Numbered from the stretch's first letter, positions 11,094-19,647 are shown. The stretch: 64,000 bases of DNA from Levilactobacillus namurensis DSM 19117 (GCF_001434785.1 NZ_AZDT01000016.1:1-64000); one strand, 5' to 3'. The notes: generated by a model not told the origin, from the sequence alone. Numbers and translations are program-made.

Positions 11094-12347
11094 CTATTTT
11101 TTAGAAGCTTGCACCGTCTGCCGGACCCAATCCAGGCCACTCATGACGGCCCGCATCCGAACATCTGCTCGGTTACCCGCCAGATGGACCAGCTTTGCCT
11201 GTGGTGCCCGTCCCCGTTGGGCCAAGCCCAGCCAAACGGTTCCCGCCGGCTGGCCTTCCAGGCTGTCCGGACCCGCAACTCCCGTAAAGCTGACCGCTAG
11301 ATCCGTATCTAAGATCTGTCGCGAGCGTTCCGCCATCGCCTTAGCCGCGGCTTCACTGACGACCCCATCGTGGTCAATGGTGGCCTGTGGGACCCCTAAC
11401 AGGTCATGCTTCGCGCGGTTAGCGTAAGTCACAAAGCCCCCCGGAAAGACCGCCGAAACCCCCGGAACGGCTCCCAAGGTACTTTGAAATTCACCAGCAG
11501 TTAGGCTCTCCGCCCCCGTAATGGTTAGGTGCCGCTCGATAAGCTGTTGGACTACCACGTTAGCCAAACTATTTTCATCGCCATAGCCATACAGGTAGGT
11601 TCCAACCCGTCGTTTGATCTCCGCAATCATGGTCGTCAATAACTGTTCCGTCGACGCTTGTTGGGTGGTCTTAGCTGTCAGCCGTAACGTCACTTCATAA
11701 CGCTTAGCGTAAGGGGCAATCGTCGGGTTCGTCTGTTGGTCGATCAAGTCCGCTAACTTTGTCACGAGTTGACTCTCACCGATCCCGTAAAAGCGCAAGA
11801 CCCGAGAGGTCAGATACTCTTGCCGCTGATACGTCTTCCGAATCAGGGGCAACACCTGGTGGACCATCATTGGCTGCATCTCACTAGGCGGTCCGGGTAA
11901 CAGGATCACGTCAGCGCCGTCTGGTGCCTGATAAAAGGCCCCTACGGCCATCCCCGTCTCATTCTTCAGGGGATGACTACCCGCGAGGTATAACGCCTGT
12001 AAACGGTTATTAGGCGTCATTTCTCGACCAGTCGTTGCAAAGAAGTCACGAATCTTAGCCATCGCCGAATCATCTTGCACCAACTTGACCCCCAACAACT
12101 GAGCGACGGTCTGCTTAGTCAAATCATCCTTAGTGGGGCCCAGGCCGCCACTGATCACGACTAAATCGCTCCGCGAACGAGCTTGCGTCACCAGTGCGGT
12201 TAACCGATCTGCGTTATCGCCAACCAGCGAATGATAGTAGACTTCAATACCGGCACTCGCGAGTTCCTGCGCAATAAACGCAGAATTCGTATCCGCGACC
12301 TGTCCCAATAGAATTTCCGTTCCCACTGCAATAATTTCTGCTTGCAC
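11094..12347 (-). CDS. cinA: CinA family protein (competence/damage-inducible; NMN amidohydrolase type)
   Basis: The N-terminal molybdopterin-binding-like (COG1058) domain starts MQAEIIAVGTEILLGQ, with SGGLGPTKDDLTK and LPGPPSEMQP motifs. The C-terminal CinA domain has ESLTAGEFQSTLG and SFTGVAGPD, the nicotinamide-nucleotide amidase signature. The chosen start is a GTG at 12347, preceded by a perfect AGGAGG 7 bases away. The longer open frame to 12428 adds 27 residues with no family match. 417 aa, the usual length. It lies directly upstream of recA. The exact substrate is not shown by sequence. Confidence 0.92.
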   Translation of the reverse strand: MQAEIIAVGTEILLGQVADTNSAFIAQELASAGIEVYYHSLVGDNADRLTALVTQARSRSDLVVISGGLGPTKDDLTKQTVAQLLGVKLVQDDSAMAKIRDFFATTGREMTPNNRLQALYLAGSHPLKNETGMAVGAFYQAPDGADVILLPGPPSEMQPMMVHQVLPLIRKTYQRQEYLTSRVLRFYGIGESQLVTKLADLIDQQTNPTIAPYAKRYEVTLRLTAKTTQQASTEQLLTTMIAEIKRRVGTYLYGYGDENSLANVVVQQLIERHLTITGAESLTAGEFQSTLGAVPGVSAVFPGGFVTYANRAKHDLLGVPQATIDHDGVVSEAAAKAMAERSRQILDTDLAVSFTGVAGPDSLEGQPAGTVWLGLAQRGRAPQAKLVHLAGNRADVRMRAVMSGLDWVRQTVQASKK

Positions 12348-12492
12348 GCCATGTCCTCCTAGCTGGTCACACCTGATAACTCCGATAACGGGTGACCGTT
12401 TTTCGATAACGGGTTTATTTTTGCTCATTCATCGTCCGGACGCACTCAGCCATTAACTGGTCATCACGGACAAAACCTGCTGGTCAAAGTAT

Positions 12493-12520
12493 AACACCCC
12501 CGTTAGCCAACGGGGGTGTT
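12493..12520 (-). terminator. Hairpin after pgsA
   Basis: Perfect 12-bp stem AACACCCCCGTT / AACGGGGGTGTT with a 4-base loop just past the pgsA stop. The T run on the minus strand is poor (ATACTTTG), so termination may be partial and allow read-through into cinA. Confidence 0.65.
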
Positions 12521-12524
12521 TAAC

Positions 12525-13112
12525 CTATTCAGCCGAAGATTCAGCAAAGACCTGCCGGTTCTGCACGAAGTAATCGATTCCCGAGTAAATCGTGAAGAAT
12601 AAGCAAATGTAGAAGAAAATCAGAGCCATTGGCACGTGAATCGTCCCAAAGCCAACGTTGTTCAACAAGAGGAGAATGATGCCGACCATCTGGGTCGTGG
12701 TCTTAATCTTGCCCGGCCAAGCCGCAGCTAAGACCCGCCCCCCGGTTTCCACGACAATCAACCGTAATCCCGTTACGGCCAATTCCCGGCAGACGATGAT
12801 GGCCACACCCCATGCTGGAACTGCACCCATGGCGACCAGAATGATGAACGCCGTCATGACGATCATTTTGTCGGCCAGGGGGTCCGCAAACTTACCAAAG
12901 TTCGTGACCAAGTGCTGGCGCCGCGCAATCTGACCATCTAGGAAATCTGTAATTGAGGCCACCGCAAAGATCAAGGCCCCCCAAATTTGGGTAACTGGAA
13001 TATCGGTACCTAACCAAGTCACCGTTCCCCAATCAAGGGGCAACACTAATACCAAGATGAAAATTGGAATCAAAATGATTCGCATGATCGTCAACCGATT
13101 CGGGACGTTCAC
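12525..13112 (-). CDS. pgsA: CDP-diacylglycerol--glycerol-3-phosphate 3-phosphatidyltransferase
   Basis: Membrane enzyme making phosphatidylglycerophosphate, the committed step to phosphatidylglycerol and cardiolipin. The CDP-alcohol phosphotransferase signature is complete: D56-x2-D59-G60-x2-A63-R64-x8-G73-x3-D77-x3-D81. Several transmembrane helices are evident (about 10-24, 45-60, 85-105, 145-185). 195 aa, family length. The ATG follows an AGGAGG site. It lies between rodZ and cinA in the conserved ymfF-ymfH-rodZ-pgsA-cinA-recA order of Firmicutes. Confidence 0.97.
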   Translation of the reverse strand: MNVPNRLTIMRIILIPIFILVLVLPLDWGTVTWLGTDIPVTQIWGALIFAVASITDFLDGQIARRQHLVTNFGKFADPLADKMIVMTAFIILVAMGAVPAWGVAIIVCRELAVTGLRLIVVETGGRVLAAAWPGKIKTTTQMVGIILLLLNNVGFGTIHVPMALIFFYICLFFTIYSGIDYFVQNRQVFAESSAE

Positions 13113-13148
13113 AACTAACTCCTCCTTTTAAAAAGCTAATTTCTCACC

Positions 13149-13181
13149 AAAAAGCGGCCCGGTCGTCAATGACCGACCCGC
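13149..13181 (-). terminator. Terminator after rodZ
   Basis: GC-rich inverted repeat GCGGGTCGGTC / GACCGGGCCGC (minus strand, one mismatch) followed by TTTTTGG, just after the rodZ stop. Confidence 0.75.
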
Positions 13182-13192
13182 TGACAGGTTGT

Positions 13193-14134
13193 TTATTTAA
13201 ATTCCAACGTGACCCGTTGAACTTGCGATGAGGTCGTGGTGCTTGAACTCGTCGAAGTCGTTGTGGTCGTAGTACTACTACTGCTGGACACATTACTAGT
13301 TGCCGTGGCCGAATTGAAGTTAAACTTCTGACCATCGACCTTCACCGTGGTCACAGGGGCGTTCCCAAAGTTGAAGGTCACACTAGTGGTGCCGCTAGGG
13401 AGCGTCAGCGCGTGGGTCGTCGACGACGTTAACGTACCTTGCCAAGTCGTGGAGCCCCCAACGGAAACGGACATCCAGCTGTTCCCGGTTGCGGACAGGT
13501 TAATCTTCGGCTTGCTAGATGCGTTAGTCATCTGCCAAGTTGACCCGGAAGTCGTCGCGCTCAGTCGCTTGAACGTGCCCTTCTTGGTTGCTTTCTTCTT
13601 AGAAGAAGACTTCTTTGCCGCCGAGCTGCTGCTAGAACTGCTAGAACTACTGCTCGAGCTGCCCGAAACACTCACGGAGCTACTGTCAACGTTCTGTTGC
13701 GCCGTTGAGTGGCCACTCCGCGCAGCAGCGATCCAGATACCCACTAAGACGGCCAAAACCACGACCACGATTCCGGTTAACGGAATCAACCGCCGTAACC
13801 GTAGGGACCGGTCATCCACCTTCCGTTGTTGGGAACGGGTCTCTGGATTGTTCTCGTTGACCTTATCCACATACTCTTGTGTCTGCGTACTGGGCAACGC
13901 GCTGTCAAATTGCTTTAACAGCTCGCCCCCATCCAAATCGACCATATCCGCGTATTGCTTGATGAACGCCCGGACATAAAAATCCCCAGGTAACTCATCA
14001 AATTGCTGGTCTTCAATCGCAATCAGATAACGCTTTTGGATCTTAGTGGCTTGTTGCAAGTCATCCAGGGTAAACCCCTTGGCAATCCGCGCATCCTTTA
14101 ACGTCTTTCCCAGCGTAATCTTGTTCTCACTCAT
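13193..14134 (-). CDS. rodZ: RodZ-like cytoskeletal membrane protein (YmfM)
   Basis: Links MreB filaments to the membrane for rod-shape maintenance. The cytoplasmic N-terminus is a RodZ-type helix-turn-helix (residues 5-72). A basic stretch (RLRRL) precedes one transmembrane helix (about 116-138). Outside the membrane comes a low-complexity segment with 13 consecutive serines (159-171), then a Lys-rich patch. A C-terminal beta domain (DUF4115-like) follows, and a Ser/Thr-rich tract (about 275-304) ends the protein. 313 aa. It sits between the M16 genes and pgsA, as in Bacillus. Confidence 0.9.
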   Translation of the reverse strand: MSENKITLGKTLKDARIAKGFTLDDLQQATKIQKRYLIAIEDQQFDELPGDFYVRAFIKQYADMVDLDGGELLKQFDSALPSTQTQEYVDKVNENNPETRSQQRKVDDRSLRLRRLIPLTGIVVVVLAVLVGIWIAAARSGHSTAQQNVDSSSVSVSGSSSSSSSSSSSSSAAKKSSSKKKATKKGTFKRLSATTSGSTWQMTNASSKPKINLSATGNSWMSVSVGGSTTWQGTLTSSTTHALTLPSGTTSVTFNFGNAPVTTVKVDGQKFNFNSATATSNVSSSSSTTTTTTSTSSSTTTSSQVQRVTLEFK

Positions 14135-14225
14135 TTTTTAAACTCTCCACCTATTTAAGTTTTCTCTATTGAAGTATAGCATAGGCACCGCCCCATTTTC
14201 AGCCACAAGCCCCATAAATCAGGAT

Positions 14226-15533
14226 TTAACCGTTTCTTAACTCTTCCGGCAAAATCGTTGCAACCGTTTGAACGCTCTGATCAAAGAACGCATGGGCAAC
14301 GGGTAACAGGTCGCTAAATTGCATCTGCTCCAATACGGTTAGTTCGTCAAACAACATGGTCTCGCCAAAGAGCGGCCCCGAGTATTGATTGGCAATCGCT
14401 TCTGGTGAATTAATAGCGCCTATCAACCGGCCAATGGCCTCACGCTTGACCAGATCAAACTGTGGTTCAGCTGCTTGAACCTGCGCAGGCGCATCAGCCA
14501 AAATCGCCTTTAATTCACTCACAAAGGCTTCCGGATGGTCGGTATCTCCCGCGAGTTGCCCGAAGTGCGCGCCCCGTTGAATCTGAAAATCATAACCAAA
14601 ACTGTCGTCGATCACGTTAGCGTCGTAAAGTCGCAAATAATGGTCGCTGGTATCACTAAAAAGCAAGTCAAAAATCAACGAAACGGCCACACTATACGTT
14701 AGGGCTGCCGTTCCCGTCGGTGCCGGGTCATAGCCACGAATCCCAATGTTGACCTTAGGCCGGGTTACGGCTAAGTGCCGCGTGGTTTGCGCAATCACTT
14801 CCGTTGGCGCCGCCTGAGGGCTTGCAATTCGTTGAATCGGCGTTACTGGTGCGAAGGTCTTCTTGGCCTGGTTCGCCGTGATCCACGCCAATGTTTCATC
14901 AGGTTCTAACTGGCCCGTAATCACCAAACTCATATTGCTAGGATGATAGAAAGTCTGGTAAGCCGCGTATAGGTCATCCGCCGTAATCTGGTCAATCGAT
15001 GCCACCGTTCCCGCAATGTCAATATGCAACGGTTCCTTAGGGTAGAGGTTGCCGATCATCCCAAAGTACCCTTGCCATCCCGGATCATCATCGTACATTT
15101 GAATTTCCTGACCAATAATCCCCTTTTCCTTGTTCACCGTAGCCGGCGTAAAATAGGGATCCTGCACAAAGTCTAACAAAATATCTAAGTTCTCATGCAG
15201 GTGACTGGTCGTCGCAAACAAGTAACTGGTCTGCGTAAAACTGGTAAACGCGTTGGCGCTTGCCCCAAATTTTCCGAACAGGTCAAACGCATCGTGGTCT
15301 TTCTTTTCAAATAACTTATGCTCAAGAAAATGGGCGATTCCGTCCGGATACCGGACAGCCGTTTCTTGCCCGCGAGGTACAAATTCATTATCCATCGAAC
15401 CGTAATTCGTGGTCATAATGGCAAACGTCTTATGGAAGCCCGCTTTAGGAACCAACACCACCTTGAGCCCATTGGCCAGGGTCGTCCGGTAAACGGCTTC
15501 GCCTAATTGTTCATAATTTTGCTTAGTCAGCAT
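14226..15533 (-). CDS. ymfH: M16 family metallopeptidase, catalytic type (YmfH)
   Basis: Pitrilysin-like zinc peptidase. The HXXEH zinc motif is intact (H68-F-L-E71-H72), with the distal Glu in KGIIGQEIQMY. The start is ATG at 15533, 6 bases after GGAGGTG. It overlaps the ymfF stop by 11 bases, so the two are translationally coupled. The longer open frame to 15656 lies inside ymfF and has no family match. 435 aa. Its partner YmfF lacks the motif, a common active/inactive M16 pair. The substrate is unknown; in some Firmicutes such pairs process peptide pheromones. Confidence 0.88.
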   Translation of the reverse strand: MLTKQNYEQLGEAVYRTTLANGLKVVLVPKAGFHKTFAIMTTNYGSMDNEFVPRGQETAVRYPDGIAHFLEHKLFEKKDHDAFDLFGKFGASANAFTSFTQTSYLFATTSHLHENLDILLDFVQDPYFTPATVNKEKGIIGQEIQMYDDDPGWQGYFGMIGNLYPKEPLHIDIAGTVASIDQITADDLYAAYQTFYHPSNMSLVITGQLEPDETLAWITANQAKKTFAPVTPIQRIASPQAAPTEVIAQTTRHLAVTRPKVNIGIRGYDPAPTGTAALTYSVAVSLIFDLLFSDTSDHYLRLYDANVIDDSFGYDFQIQRGAHFGQLAGDTDHPEAFVSELKAILADAPAQVQAAEPQFDLVKREAIGRLIGAINSPEAIANQYSGPLFGETMLFDELTVLEQMQFSDLLPVAHAFFDQSVQTVATILPEELRNG

Positions 15534-16803
15534 CCGCAACACCTCCGTGTAAGCAATACGTCGCTTGCAGGTGAACTCGCTGCGCGACCCGTTGAACATC
15601 CGCCACCGAGACCGCTGCCAACGCCGTCTGCCATTGAGCCACTGATAGGCCCGCATGTGTTAGTTGGGCACTCAACCGCTCATTCAACAACCGCTGGGGA
15701 CTGTCTAGCGCGGATAACCGCGCATTCAGTAGGCTCGCCTTCACCTCAGCCAAGAGTTGTGCTTCAAGCTGTCCTGCTTGCAACGCAGCCAATTGCTCTT
15801 GGACGATGGTCTCCACCCGTTGCTGATTTTGCGCTTGAATCCCCGTCTGGACGCTCAACGTCCCCGTAAAAGGATTGTAACTGCTGCTAGCGTAATAGGC
15901 CAAGCTCGCCTTCTCACGAACATTGGTAAACAACAGGGACAGGGGCGTTCCCCCGAAGACCGCGTTGAAGACCACCGCTGCCATGAAGTCGGGATCATCC
16001 CGATAGATGGGCAGACTGTAGCCTAGATTCAGCTTGGCTTGCACGACCGGCGCTAAATCATCCCCCACTTGAACTTGGGACTTGGGCGTCCACCGGTAAT
16101 ACGGAGACTGATCAGCCACCGTCCGTGGCGTTAGTGGCCACTGAGCTAGTGCCGCTTGTACGCGTTCTGCCGTCACGTCACCAATCACTGCCACGTGAAC
16201 GGCATCATGAGCCAACATCTCGTGGTACGTCCCCAAGACGTCCGTAGCCGTCAACGCCCCTAACGTGGTCACATCCCCCAACGCACTCATTGCTTGCGTG
16301 GGTTGACCCGCGAAGAGTAGCTCCTGTAACCGGCGATTAGCTAAATACTGTTTATCATCGTCTAATGACTTAATCGCTGTCAATAAATTCTGCCGTTGCT
16401 GTGTAAACGTTGTAGGATCGAAACTCCCCTGTGGTAACAAGGGGGCAAATAAGACCGACCGCAATAACGCCATTCCCCGCTCAAAAAGCGGCTGGTCGTC
16501 TTGATAGGCCGTCAGGTACTGTTCATCCACTACCGAACACGTTAACCGCAGAATGTGTTGGGTCCCCACCTTCAACACCGTAATCCCAAAGCTTGCCCCG
16601 TACATCAGCGAAAGCTGACGTGCCAGTGCCGTTTGGGTCGGATAGTCTGCCGTACTGGTCTCTAAGACCTGAGCCAACAAGGCGCGGGCGGTAATCGCCG
16701 TTGCTTTCAGCGGCGTGACAAAGTCCACCTTGATGCCGATGGTCTTGAATTGCTTCGAAGGTAACAAGTCTAACGTTACCCCGTCTTTTATCTGTAAATG
16801 CAC
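15523..16803 (-). CDS. ymfF: M16 family peptidase homologue, non-catalytic (YmfF)
   Basis: Pitrilysin-fold protein without the zinc motif: the place of HXXEH reads LAQVLETSTAD, where nothing matches. It probably pairs with YmfH, its overlapping downstream neighbour, to form the closed peptidase chamber. 426 aa, family length. The start is GTG at 16803 with an AAGGAGG site upstream. A promoter lies before it: TTGTAT (16864-16869) and TATCAT (16841-16846), spacer 17. This promoter likely drives the ymfF-ymfH pair and perhaps rodZ-pgsA. Confidence 0.87.
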   Translation of the reverse strand: MHLQIKDGVTLDLLPSKQFKTIGIKVDFVTPLKATAITARALLAQVLETSTADYPTQTALARQLSLMYGASFGITVLKVGTQHILRLTCSVVDEQYLTAYQDDQPLFERGMALLRSVLFAPLLPQGSFDPTTFTQQRQNLLTAIKSLDDDKQYLANRRLQELLFAGQPTQAMSALGDVTTLGALTATDVLGTYHEMLAHDAVHVAVIGDVTAERVQAALAQWPLTPRTVADQSPYYRWTPKSQVQVGDDLAPVVQAKLNLGYSLPIYRDDPDFMAAVVFNAVFGGTPLSLLFTNVREKASLAYYASSSYNPFTGTLSVQTGIQAQNQQRVETIVQEQLAALQAGQLEAQLLAEVKASLLNARLSALDSPQRLLNERLSAQLTHAGLSVAQWQTALAAVSVADVQRVAQRVHLQATYCLHGGVADAD

Positions 16804-16840
16804 GCGTGGGCCCTCCTTAACAAATCACTAACGGTGTTTA

Positions 16841-16869
16841 ATGATAAGGGAAATAACGCTTAAATACAA
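16841..16869 (-). promoter_or_regulatory. Promoter of ymfF
   Basis: TTGTAT (16864-16869) and TATCAT (16841-16846) on the minus strand, 17-bp spacer, about 40 bases before the GTG start. Confidence 0.6.
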
Positions 16870-16953
16870 GCCGACCTCCCCCAAATGTGCGAGATATGAC
16901 ACCGGTTTTACCCACTATTTTCCTCTCTGAATCCCAATTATCCGGCATAAATC

Positions 16954-16992
16954 AAACGACGTGTTACGGAACCAATCCGTAGCACGCCGTTT
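16954..16992 (-). terminator. Terminator after the amino-acid ABC operon
   Basis: Long 17-bp inverted repeat: arms 16954-16970 and 16976-16992 with a 5-base loop and few mismatches. It lies past the binding-protein stop at 17024. The T tract on the minus strand is modest (GTCGTTTGATTT). Confidence 0.7.
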
Positions 16993-17023
16993 AAGTCTCA
17001 GCTTATTTAACTTTTAGTAATCC

Positions 17024-17887
17024 CTATTGGGTCTTTTGATTCTTCAATAATGGCGTATCCACGTTTTGACCGAACCATTTCTCGTTGATTTTCGCCAACG
17101 TCCCGTTAGCCGCCAAACGTTTCAACCCTGCATTGATCTTCTTGCGCATGGTCGTATCGCCCTTACGCATCCCTACCGCAAATTTTTCCTTAGGGAAACT
17201 GCCGACCGTGGTCTGGTAAGCACCAGGATTCTTCTGGTGCTTAATGTAGTAATTCGCGTAAGTACTATCGATCAACAGGCCTTGAATCCGACCAGCGTTC
17301 AAGTCAATAAACGCGTTCGTGAAGTTATCGTACTGAATCGCACTGTGATTTTTAATCCGGTTCTTCAGTAATTTTGGGTAAGCATCGATGTCGTTGAAGC
17401 CCGACGACCCACTTTGGGCCCCCAAGACCTTCCCCTGCATCCCTGCAAACGACGTAATGTGATTTTTCTTCAACGTAACTAAAACCTGGTCGTTGTTGAG
17501 GTAAGTGTCCGAAAAGGCCACTTGCTTTTGCCGTTGCGGGGTAATCGAGAACCCATTCCAGATCAAGTCAATGGTCCCGTTGTGCAACTCCGTCACGTTC
17601 ATACTCCAATCGATGCTCTGGAAATCAGCCTTGATGTGGTACAACTTAAAGACCGCGCGGGCGAGGTCAATATCGTACCCCACTAACTTCCCGCTCTTCT
17701 GACGAAATCCCATGGGGACAAAGGTGTCATCTAACCCGATAACCACCCGTTGCCGCTTTTCGATCTTCGGCCAAGTATCCTGGGTGTTGGCCCGTTGGGT
17801 CACGTTGGTGCATCCCGCTAAGACACTTCCCAGGCTAATCACCAGCAGACCGGCGACCAGCAACCGTAACAGTCGTTTCATACTCAT
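17024..17887 (-). CDS. Amino-acid ABC transporter substrate-binding lipoprotein
   Basis: Extracytoplasmic binding protein of the polar amino-acid uptake family (SBP_bac_3). The N-terminal signal ends in lipobox LAGC, with lipid-modified C26. Family signatures include VIGLDDTFVPMGFR, GYDIDLARAVF and FAVGMRKGD. 287 aa. The ATG at 17887 follows GAGGGGG by 6 bases. It is the last gene of a permease-ATPase-binding-protein operon. Sequence alone does not give the substrate. The T-box leader at 19265-19653 reads a CAC codon, which points to histidine. Confidence 0.9.
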   Translation of the reverse strand: MSMKRLLRLLVAGLLVISLGSVLAGCTNVTQRANTQDTWPKIEKRQRVVIGLDDTFVPMGFRQKSGKLVGYDIDLARAVFKLYHIKADFQSIDWSMNVTELHNGTIDLIWNGFSITPQRQKQVAFSDTYLNNDQVLVTLKKNHITSFAGMQGKVLGAQSGSSGFNDIDAYPKLLKNRIKNHSAIQYDNFTNAFIDLNAGRIQGLLIDSTYANYYIKHQKNPGAYQTTVGSFPKEKFAVGMRKGDTTMRKKINAGLKRLAANGTLAKINEKWFGQNVDTPLLKNQKTQ

Positions 17888-17901
17888 TCTGGTCCCCCTC
17901 T

Positions 17902-18540
17902 CTAAGCTTGCTTGGGTTCAACCCGTAACATCTGATCCGCAATATTTTCCGCAAAGGGAATGTCGTGGGTGACCACGATCTGTGTCATGCCTTCCTGTTT
18001 CAAAGAAAGGATGATCTGCTCGACTTCCTTCCGCAAGTCCGGGTCCAACGCAGACGTTGGTTCATCGTAGCATAACAGCTTCGGGTGCATGGCCAAAGCG
18101 CGCACGATGGCAACCCGCTGCTTTTGCCCCCCAGATAATTCGTACGGGTACAAGTCAGCCTTGCCATCCAGGTTCAACCGTTTGAGCAGCTCCCGGGCCT
18201 CCTGTTCGGCCGCAGCCGTGGTTTTCTTCAGAACCATGGTCGGGGCCAACGTCACGTTTTGTAAGACCGTTAAATTCGGGAACAATTGAAAGTCTTGGAA
18301 GACTACCCCAATCACCGCGTCGTTATCCCGGTTGGTCGCTGGGTCAAATGCCTGACCATCTAACCGAAACTGACCGCCATCCACTGGACTCAAACCACTG
18401 ATACACCGCAGCAACGTGGTCTTCCCAGCACCAGAAGGGCCTACAATGGTCAAGATCTGACCATCTTGCACGGTGAGATTCACATTATCTAAGATGACTT
18501 TACCGTCAAACTTCTTGGTAATTCCTTTAAGTTCTAACAT
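17902..18540 (-). CDS. Amino-acid ABC transporter ATP-binding protein
   Basis: ATPase of a polar amino-acid importer (HisP/GlnQ type). Walker A GPSGAGKT is at 34-41. The Q-loop (VFQDFQLFPNLTVLQN), signature LSGGQKQRV, Walker B LLCYDEPTSALD and the switch His (VVTHDIPFA) are present. 212 aa, about 25-30 residues shorter at the C-terminus than the typical GlnQ, which should not affect the core. 19 bases separate it from the permease gene and 14 from the binding protein. Confidence 0.93.
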   Translation of the reverse strand: MLELKGITKKFDGKVILDNVNLTVQDGQILTIVGPSGAGKTTLLRCISGLSPVDGGQFRLDGQAFDPATNRDNDAVIGVVFQDFQLFPNLTVLQNVTLAPTMVLKKTTAAAEQEARELLKRLNLDGKADLYPYELSGGQKQRVAIVRALAMHPKLLCYDEPTSALDPDLRKEVEQIILSLKQEGMTQIVVTHDIPFAENIADQMLRVEPKQA

Positions 18541-18559
18541 TTAGACGACCTCCTTTAGC

Positions 18560-19207
18560 TTACCGCCAGTAACTGTAGTGTTTTTCCAACCGCCGTAGGA
18601 CCAGGGTGCAGACCGCCGTGAGTAACAGGTAGATCACGCCGACTAAGGCCAACGGTAACAGTGTCACATCACGCGCCATGGCGACGTTCCCTGCACGTAA
18701 CAGGTCACCTAACCCGATAACGTAGACTAAGGACGAATCCTTGACTAAGTTGATAACTTCATTCCCAATGGACGGAAGAACGATCTTTACCACTTGAGGA
18801 ATCACGATGCGCCGTAACGTCTGCCAATTTGTCAACCGGAGAACCCGGGCACTTTCATATTGTCCCTCCGGAATGGCTTGCAAGCCCCCCCGGAAGATTT
18901 CGGCGAAGTACGCCGTGTAGTTCAAGATAAACGCGAAGAGTGCCGCGTCATACCGTTGAAAGACAATACCGATGATGGGTAACCCATAAAAAACAAAAAT
19001 TAATTGCAGTAACAAGGGGGTTCCCCGCATCAGTAAGACGTAGACGTTAATCACCCAAGTTAAGGGCTTGAACTTGGTCAACATCCCCAAGCCCACCAAG
19101 ATACCTAAGGGGATGGAAATAATCACCGTCCAGAAGAATATCGACAACGTCATCCCCGTCCCAGAAATCAACGACGGTAAAATTTCACTAATATAAGTCA
19201 TCATCAC
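18560..19207 (-). CDS. Amino-acid ABC transporter permease
   Basis: Inner-membrane channel of the HisMQ/GlnP family (BPD_transp_1). Five hydrophobic helices are evident. The HEAA-type permease motif region (EIFRGGLQAIPEGQYESARVL) and the ATPase-contact loop (GNEVINLVKDSSLVYVIGLGDLL) are conserved. 215 aa. It is the first gene of the operon. The T-box leader ends 58 bases before its start, and an AAGGAGG-like site precedes ATG. A single permease gene implies a homodimeric channel. Confidence 0.92.
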   Translation of the reverse strand: MMMTYISEILPSLISGTGMTLSIFFWTVIISIPLGILVGLGMLTKFKPLTWVINVYVLLMRGTPLLLQLIFVFYGLPIIGIVFQRYDAALFAFILNYTAYFAEIFRGGLQAIPEGQYESARVLRLTNWQTLRRIVIPQVVKIVLPSIGNEVINLVKDSSLVYVIGLGDLLRAGNVAMARDVTLLPLALVGVIYLLLTAVCTLVLRRLEKHYSYWR

Positions 19208-19264
19208 TTGTTTCCTCCTTTATCCACGTTAACCAGTACCTGCCAGCAAATCGGCGCTGAACCT

Positions 19265-19299
19265 AAAAAACGCCCCCTTGGCTTAAAGCCAAGAGGACG
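19265..19299 (-). terminator. T-box terminator, second (distal) module
   Basis: Hairpin CGTCCTCTTGGC / GCCAAGGGGGCG on the minus strand followed by TTTTTT. Its 5' arm repeats the CGTCCTCTT of the first terminator. It forms the OFF state of the second T-box module before the transporter genes. Confidence 0.85.
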
Positions 19300-19376
19300 T
19301 TTCACCGCGGTGCCACCTCAATTCTCGATCGACTCACATCGACCGACTCGTGGAGTTACCTGCACCAGTTCCCCGA

Positions 19377-19418
19377 AATAAAAAACGTCCTCTTAGACCT
19401 AACTGGCCTAAGAGGACG
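19377..19418 (-). terminator. T-box terminator, first (proximal) module
   Basis: 11-bp stem CGTCCTCTTAG / CTAAGAGGACG (minus strand) followed by TTTTTTATTT. It lies just after the T-box sequence at 19426-19440. Confidence 0.88.
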
Positions 19419-19647
19419 ATCACATCGTGGTTCCACCCCTGTTCGCCGATCCATTACTGAATCGACCTCAGTGAGTTGCAAGCAACTCCAGCTGTAACGG
19501 GCTTTCCCGAGCCATCCTACTAAGATTCAGACAACCACTCACAGATGTGTTTCGAAACAACAAGGTCACCCGCTTCCATCGGCCGGGCTTTCTGGAGACG
19601 CTTGTGAGTCCTACTCTTCTGTTCAACGTTTTAAATTCATTGACAAT

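Larger units (their letters stand above)
19265..19642 (-). promoter_or_regulatory. T-box leader with duplicated decision module (His-type specifier)
   Basis: tRNA-sensing leader of the amino-acid ABC operon. From the probable start near 19642 it has a Stem I (AGAGTAG motif; closing arms ACTCACA/TGTGAGT). The specifier loop reads GAAA-CAC-A: CAC, histidine, at 19547-19549. It aligns base for base with GAAC-GTA-G of the valine leader at 28259-28261. A T-box sequence at 19426-19440 and terminator 1 follow. A second T-box sequence (19304-19318) and terminator 2 come next, without a new Stem I. Uncharged tRNA-His should favour antitermination. Codon assignment is by alignment, not experiment. Confidence 0.87.

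Noticed and set aside
12348-12428. 27-residue N-terminal extension of CinA
   Set aside because: The AGGAGG before GTG at 12347 and the family N-terminus fix the shorter start.
13347-13979. 210-codon open frame on the plus strand
   Set aside because: Exactly antisense to rodZ; the Ser-rich repeats create a long stop-free complement. No ribosome site or family match.
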